The notes below the pieces were generated by a model. That model did not search any database. It was not told the DNA's origin and was given only the letters and a program-made list of their open reading frames with translations. From Oasisia sp. SBJ-2009 (lineage: Eukaryota > Annelida > Polychaeta > Sabellida > Siboglinidae), in the NCBI GenBank assembly GCA_964017155.1, contig OZ024862.1:26755433-26819432 (forward strand): a stretch of 64,000 nt of DNA, written 5' to 3'. Within the stretch, counting starts at the first letter, position 1; every line of letters starts with the position of its first letter. Positions 20,201 through 26,700 of this stretch are shown in pieces. The position numbers and the translations under genes were made by a program.

Positions 20201-23200
20201 CCATGGTAAGATAAAAACTATCCCAGAGAATAGATTCCAGATGATAAGTGACCTTCAGGTTAACAAGAATAAAATGTTGTGTCTCTCTGTAACTCATCGT
20301 TATTATTGTGTATTTTTGGGTTTTCTATTTAGAGACATTAGGATACTAGTCAGTGTAAACAACACTCCTTACATTCCTGTAAAGTGTAGGCTGCAGTTGC
20401 GTTTTAAAGTTGTGCCGTCAGGAGTCGACATAGCAAGATCCGACAGTGCATGTGATGTAATGTTTGCTGGGCGCAGGCTGATCGAGGAGTTCATGCTGAT
20501 GGCCAACATGGCGGTGGCCCATCGCATCTACAAGAGCTTCCCCGCCCTCGCAGTGCTGAGACGACACCCACCCCCACAGGAGAAACTCATCGATGGGCTG
20601 GTGAGTGACACATGCAATGCATTAGTGACATTAGATGAAACCCACCAACACAGGAGAAACTCATCGATGGGCTGGTGAGTAACACATGCAATGCATTAGT
20701 GACATTAGATGACACCCACCCACACAGGAGAAACTCATCGATGGGCTGGTGAGTAACACATGCAATGCATTAGTGACATTAGATGACACCCACCCACACA
20801 GGAGAAACTCATAGATGGCTGGGGAGTGACATATGCAATGCACTAGTTACATTAGATGACACCCACCCCCACAGGAGAAACTCATCGATGGGCTGGTGAG
20901 TGACATATGAAATACATTAGTTACATTAGATGACACCCACCCACACAGGAGAAACTCATAGATGGCTGGGGAGTGACATATGCAAAGCACTAGTTACATT
21001 AGATGACACCCACAAGAGAAACTCATAGATGGGCTGGTGAGTGACACATGCAATGCATTAGTGACATTAGATGACACCCACCCACACAGGGGAAACTCAT
21101 AGATGGCTGGGGAGTGACATATGCAATGCACTAGTTACATTAGATGACACCCACCCCCACAGGAGAAACTCATCGATGGGCTGGTGAGTGACATATGAAA
21201 TACATTAGTTACATTAGATGACACTCACCCACACAGGAGAAACTCATAGATGGGCTGGTGAGTGACACATGCAATACACTAGTTACATTAGATGATACCC
21301 ACCCACACAGGAGAAACTCGTAGATGGGCTGGTGAGTGACATATGCAATACAATAGTTACATTAGATGACACCCACCCACACAGGAGAAACTCGTAGAAG
21401 GGCTGGTGAGTGACACATGCAATACACTAGTTACATTAGATGACACCCACTCCCACAGGAGAAACTCATAGATGGGCTGGTGAGTGACACATGCAATACA
21501 CTAGTTACATTAGATGACACTCACCCACACAGGAGAAACTCATAGATGGGCTGGTGAGTGACACATGCAATACACTAGTTACATTAGATGACACCCACCC
21601 ACACAGGAGAAACTCGTAGAAGGGCTGGTGAGTGACACATGCAATATACCAGTTACATTAGATGACACCCACCTCCACAGGAGAAACTCATCGATGGGCT
21701 GGTGAATGACGTATGCAATACACTAGTTACATTAGATGACACCCACCCACACAGGAGAAACTCGTAGAAGGGCTGGTGACTGACACGTGCAATATACCAG
21801 TTACATTAGATGACACCCACCTCCACAGGAGAAACTCAACGATGGGCTGGTGAGTGACACATGCAATACACTAGTGACATTAGATGACACCCACCCACAC
21901 AGGAGAAACTCATCGATGGGCTGGTGAGTGACGTATGCAATACACTAGTGACATTAGATGACACCCACCCCCACAGGAGAAACTCATAGATGGCTGGTGA
22001 GTGACACATGCAATACACTAGTGACATTAGATGACACCCACCCCCACAGGAGAAGCTCATAGATGGGCTGGTGAGTGACACATGCAATACACTAGTGACA
22101 TTAGATGACACCCACCCACACAAGAGAAACTCATCGATGGGCTGGTGAGTGACACATGCAATACACCAGTGACATTAGATGACACCCACCTCCACAGGAG
22201 AAACTCATATTTGGCTGGTGAGTGACATATGCAATACACGGTCACAGGGTCACAGGATTCTGGTAGTTGAAAATAAGGTAAATTCTTATGTAGCACATTA
22301 TCCTAACCCACAGGATTGCTCAAAGCGCTTTACACTTTACTCTCTGGCTGCCCTGTTCAATCGAACACCATCTTGACTTCTTTGGAAAGCATCCAGCCAT
22401 GCTGCAATTAATGCTCGAAGACTGTTCACATATATCCACCTCTGTCTATAGCTGGGTACTCATGTATGCAGCTGAGTGAATGGGGGGGATGTAGAGTGAA
22501 AAAACTTCTCAAGATTTGACATGACAGGACAGGATTCAAACCCAGGTTCTCTTAGTCGAGAGTCTGAAGCTGTAGCCACTGCACCATTGCATTAGTTACA
22601 CACATGGCCCATCCCTCTATCTCGACAGTTGTGCAGAGACTCACAAGGAGGGACCAGAATCTTGGCTCTACTGTTGCATTAGTGATAACTATCCCTCTGA
22701 ATGCTTATCTTTCCATGCTTGGCTGAATCCGTACCAAATTATTAAAACATAGATGCATAATAATTATTGTAAGCATTCAGACAGTAGCCAAACATGTGTG
22801 TGTAATTGTTGTCTGCCTGTCATGTTCACAGATCAAGACGTGCAACAGTCTGGGCATTCCAATCAAAGCTGACAGTGCCGGCGAACTGAACGTAGGTATA
22901 CAACAACTGCTAGAACAACCATCTCTGTTCCTTGGTCATTATTAATAATAATATTACAATGTTCTTGATAGGATACATATGATTTATTGGGCCTGAATCA
23001 TTATTCCCAGTTTGATGGTTTCAGCAATAAAACGTATTCGTGGAATTGCTCTTTACCGTCGCCTGGTGCCAACAATCAAAACCACAATAAGAAGTAGGAC
23101 AAAGTACAGTGTATTGCACAAAATAAAGACTGTGTTGCTGCAGTAACAGCTCCCAACTGGGCGTTTATGCAGGATCTGATTTTTAAAAGTCCAAAATGTC

Positions 23201-23759
23201 CCAATATCTGTTCATGTAGGCAAGCCATCCAGTCTAAATGTGCACAACTAACTGATAATAAAATTATAGAGGTTTTTTCCCTCAGCAGATTGATACCTGT
23301 CTACTCTGAGTTGGCTGAAATAAACAGGTGAACAGGTCCCTAAAACAAAGCCATTTTCCCATCATCTGCATACAACCATTTTATTTAAACAAAAAGAATA
23401 CAAACTGTGAGATGCAGCTTTGTGTACCCGTGATTTTAAGTTTTTCTTTAGCTCTTGATTCCACCTGCAGTGCAATGCATTGCAGCCAAAATACTCCTTA
23501 TCCAGAAAATCACAGCCAGCCTCGTTTGGGATTTATCTAGGCAAACATGTACCTTTGGCTATATGGTTGCTTATTGGCAAATGCACGAGGCAGTAACTGC
23601 CCTGTGTCAGTGTGTCTGTTGTGTTTCCAGCGGTCGCTCGCAGCATTCGGAAAAGGTGGCAGCAAGAAGAGTGCTGCCAAGCTTCAGATCCTGACTGTAC
23701 TCTGCTCTAAGCCCATGCAGGTACCACCAGGCCTTCTTCCACACACACGCACACGCACG

Positions 23760-23799
<40 letters not shown>

Positions 23800-26700
23800 G
23801 CTTCCTGTTTCATCAATCTGTTGCAAGATATTCGAGAACAACTGATTAAAACAACCTCCGATTTGTTCTGTCCTGTGTTTAAATATTATTAATTGCTGCA
23901 TGTAATGGGGTACATCACTAAATATAGCATAAACCCCTTTCCCACACACTCGGCATACACAATCACATTTCCCCATCACTGTGTACATCTTTAAGTGGTG
24001 TACACAGTGACGGGGAAAAGTGATTGTGTATGCTGAGTGTATTCTATGTGTATTGTATAAGCTTTCTGTGTGAGAACGACTGAACACTGATGCATACCGG
24101 GGTGGATGGAAGTGATGTACATGTATGTATATATGTGTGTGTGTAATTTGCTGATGATTATACAAACTAAAGCCGTAAAAACATAAGTTGATACATCCGC
24201 TGGGCCACATGTAAACCTTTTCTCACAGACAAACATTCTAGCTTAATATTTTATCGGTAACAACATCAATGGGAGGAGTAATTAGTCTTCATCCACACAT
24301 CACGGTAGAAGATGTGGGGTCTTTTCTTCCCCTCTGTGACATTGTTAAGGTATTTTTGTAGAAAATAGCAGTCATTTGTCAGCGTAGTCCTTCCATTGAC
24401 CAGTCACATATGCTACAGACGTTTTCCTTGAATAAAATGAATAACTGCATTTTTAATTGTGTTCCCAGAATGCCCGTTACTTCTGCACCGGATGTCTGGG
24501 TGATGAGGAAGAGTTTCGTCACTACGCTTTGAATGTCCCTCTTTACACCCACTTCACGTCACCAATCCGTCGCTATGCCGACGTCATGGTCCACCGACTC
24601 CTCGCTGCAGCCATAGGTGAGTAGGTTTGTCTTGTCATGGTCCACTGACTGCAGCTGTAGGTGAGTAGGATTGTCTTGTCATGGTCCACTGACTGCAGCA
24701 GTAGGTGAGTACGTTTGTCTTGTCATGGTCCACTGACTGCAGCTGTAGGTTTGTCTTGTCATGGTCCACTGACTATAGCTACAGGTGAGTAGGTTTGTCT
24801 TGTCATGGTCCACTGACTGCAGCTGTAGGTGAGTAGGTTTGTCTTGTCATGGTCCACTGACTGCAGCTGTAGGTGAGTACGATTGTCTTGTCATGGTCCA
24901 CTGACTGCAGCTGTAGGTGAGTAGGTTTGTCTTGTCATGGTCCACTGACTGCAGATGTAGGTGAGTAGGTTTGTCTTGTCATGGTCCACTGACTGCAGCT
25001 GTAGGTGAGTAGGTTTGTCTTGTCATGGTCCACTGACTGCAGCTGTGGGTGTGTAGGTTTGTCTTGTCATGGTCCAGTGACTGCAGCTGTAGGTGAGTAG
25101 GATTGTCTTGTCATGGTCCACTGACTGCAGCTGTAGGTGAGCAGGTTTGTCTTGTCATGGTTCACTGACTGCAGCTGTAGGTGAGTAGGTTTGTCTTGTG
25201 ATGGTCCAGTGACTGCAGCTGTAAGTGAGTAGGTTTGTCTTGTCATGACTGCAGCTGTAGGTGAGTAGGTTTGTCTTGTCATGGTCCACTGACTATAGCT
25301 ACAGGTGAATAGGTTTGTCTTGTCATGGTCCACTGACTGCAGCTGTAGGTGAGTAGGATTGTCTTGTCATGGTCCACTGACTGCAGCTGTAGGTGAGCAG
25401 GTTTGTCTTGTCATGGTCCACTGACTGCAGCTGTAAGTGAGTAGGTTTGTCTTGTCATGACTGCAGCTGTAGGTGAGTAGGTTTGTCTTGTCATGGTCCA
25501 CTGACTATAGCTACAGGTGAATAGGTTTGTTTTGTCATGGTCCACTGACTGCAGCTATAGGTGAGTAGGTTTGTCTTGTCATGGTCCACTGACTGCAGCT
25601 GTAGGTGTGTAAGTTTGTCTTGTTATGGTCCACTGACTGCATCTGTGGGTGAGTAGGTGTGTCTTGTCACGGTCCACTGACTGCAGCTGTAGGTGAATAG
25701 TTTTGTCATGTCATGTTCCATTGACTACAGGTGTAAATTTGTGTTTTCGTGCTACACTGATTGCAGCTGTAGTTGAATAAGTTTGGTAACGAGTGTAAAT
25801 TCGCTAACCAGAACAACACCCACAGTTAGTATTGTATATGTGGCACTGCATAAGGACCTGTGCTGGTGGCTGTTGCAGGGTGTGGCGAGCCGCCTGGACT
25901 GACCAAGGACACGGCCAATAAACAGTGTCTACAGTGCAACACCAAGAAGCAGGCGGCCAAGAGAGTGCAGGACGTCAGCAGTGATCTCTTCTTTGCCATC
26001 TTTGTCAAGGTCAGTGGATCTACTGACGGTATCTAATAATAATATGTAGGTCGTTCACACAGATGAGTTATCTGAGAGTGTTGGTCAGGTGAAGGGTTTG
26101 TAATGTTTAGACAAGTGAATGGAACATTTAATGTTCCCGATTTGTGTCTTGAACAAAATGCACTTTTTTGTACACTTGTTTGTTGAATTTGTCAGCTGAA
26201 GTGTTTGTAATGGTTAGACAAGTGAATGGAAAATGTACAGTTCTCAATTTGTGTCTTGAACAACTTTTCTGTAGACGTGTTTGTTGTGTTTGACTGTTGC
26301 ATTGCCATAGGCTGTCGTGTGATTTAATTGTCTTCTTAACCAGGCCATCTTAACCAGGCCAGGCCAGCAGTCTGTTTAATTTCAAGTTCACAACTGTGAA
26401 ATGATTTGTAATGTTTCAAGATTCTAGGCTTCTGAACACATGACCAATACCTGCTGGATTGAATTGACATGGTGTGTTCATCACAACATGCAACAGCATC
26501 GACATATTCTATCTGTTTCACTCAGGAACAGTTTATTTTCCCCTCAGTAGCCAAAACACCAGCCACCCCCTTTTAATGCTGTACGTTTTTGGAATTTGCA
26601 ACATTTTGAAACGATCCCTACGTTGTGTGGTGTTTGTGAGAATGTGATGGACACTGCTGGTGACCAGTGACAATGACCATTTCCTGCAGGAATGCGGACC

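Noticed and set aside
20661..22296. Minus-strand open frames across the 74-base array
   Set aside because: They repeat because the array repeats; the real coding content is exon 18 on the plus strand.
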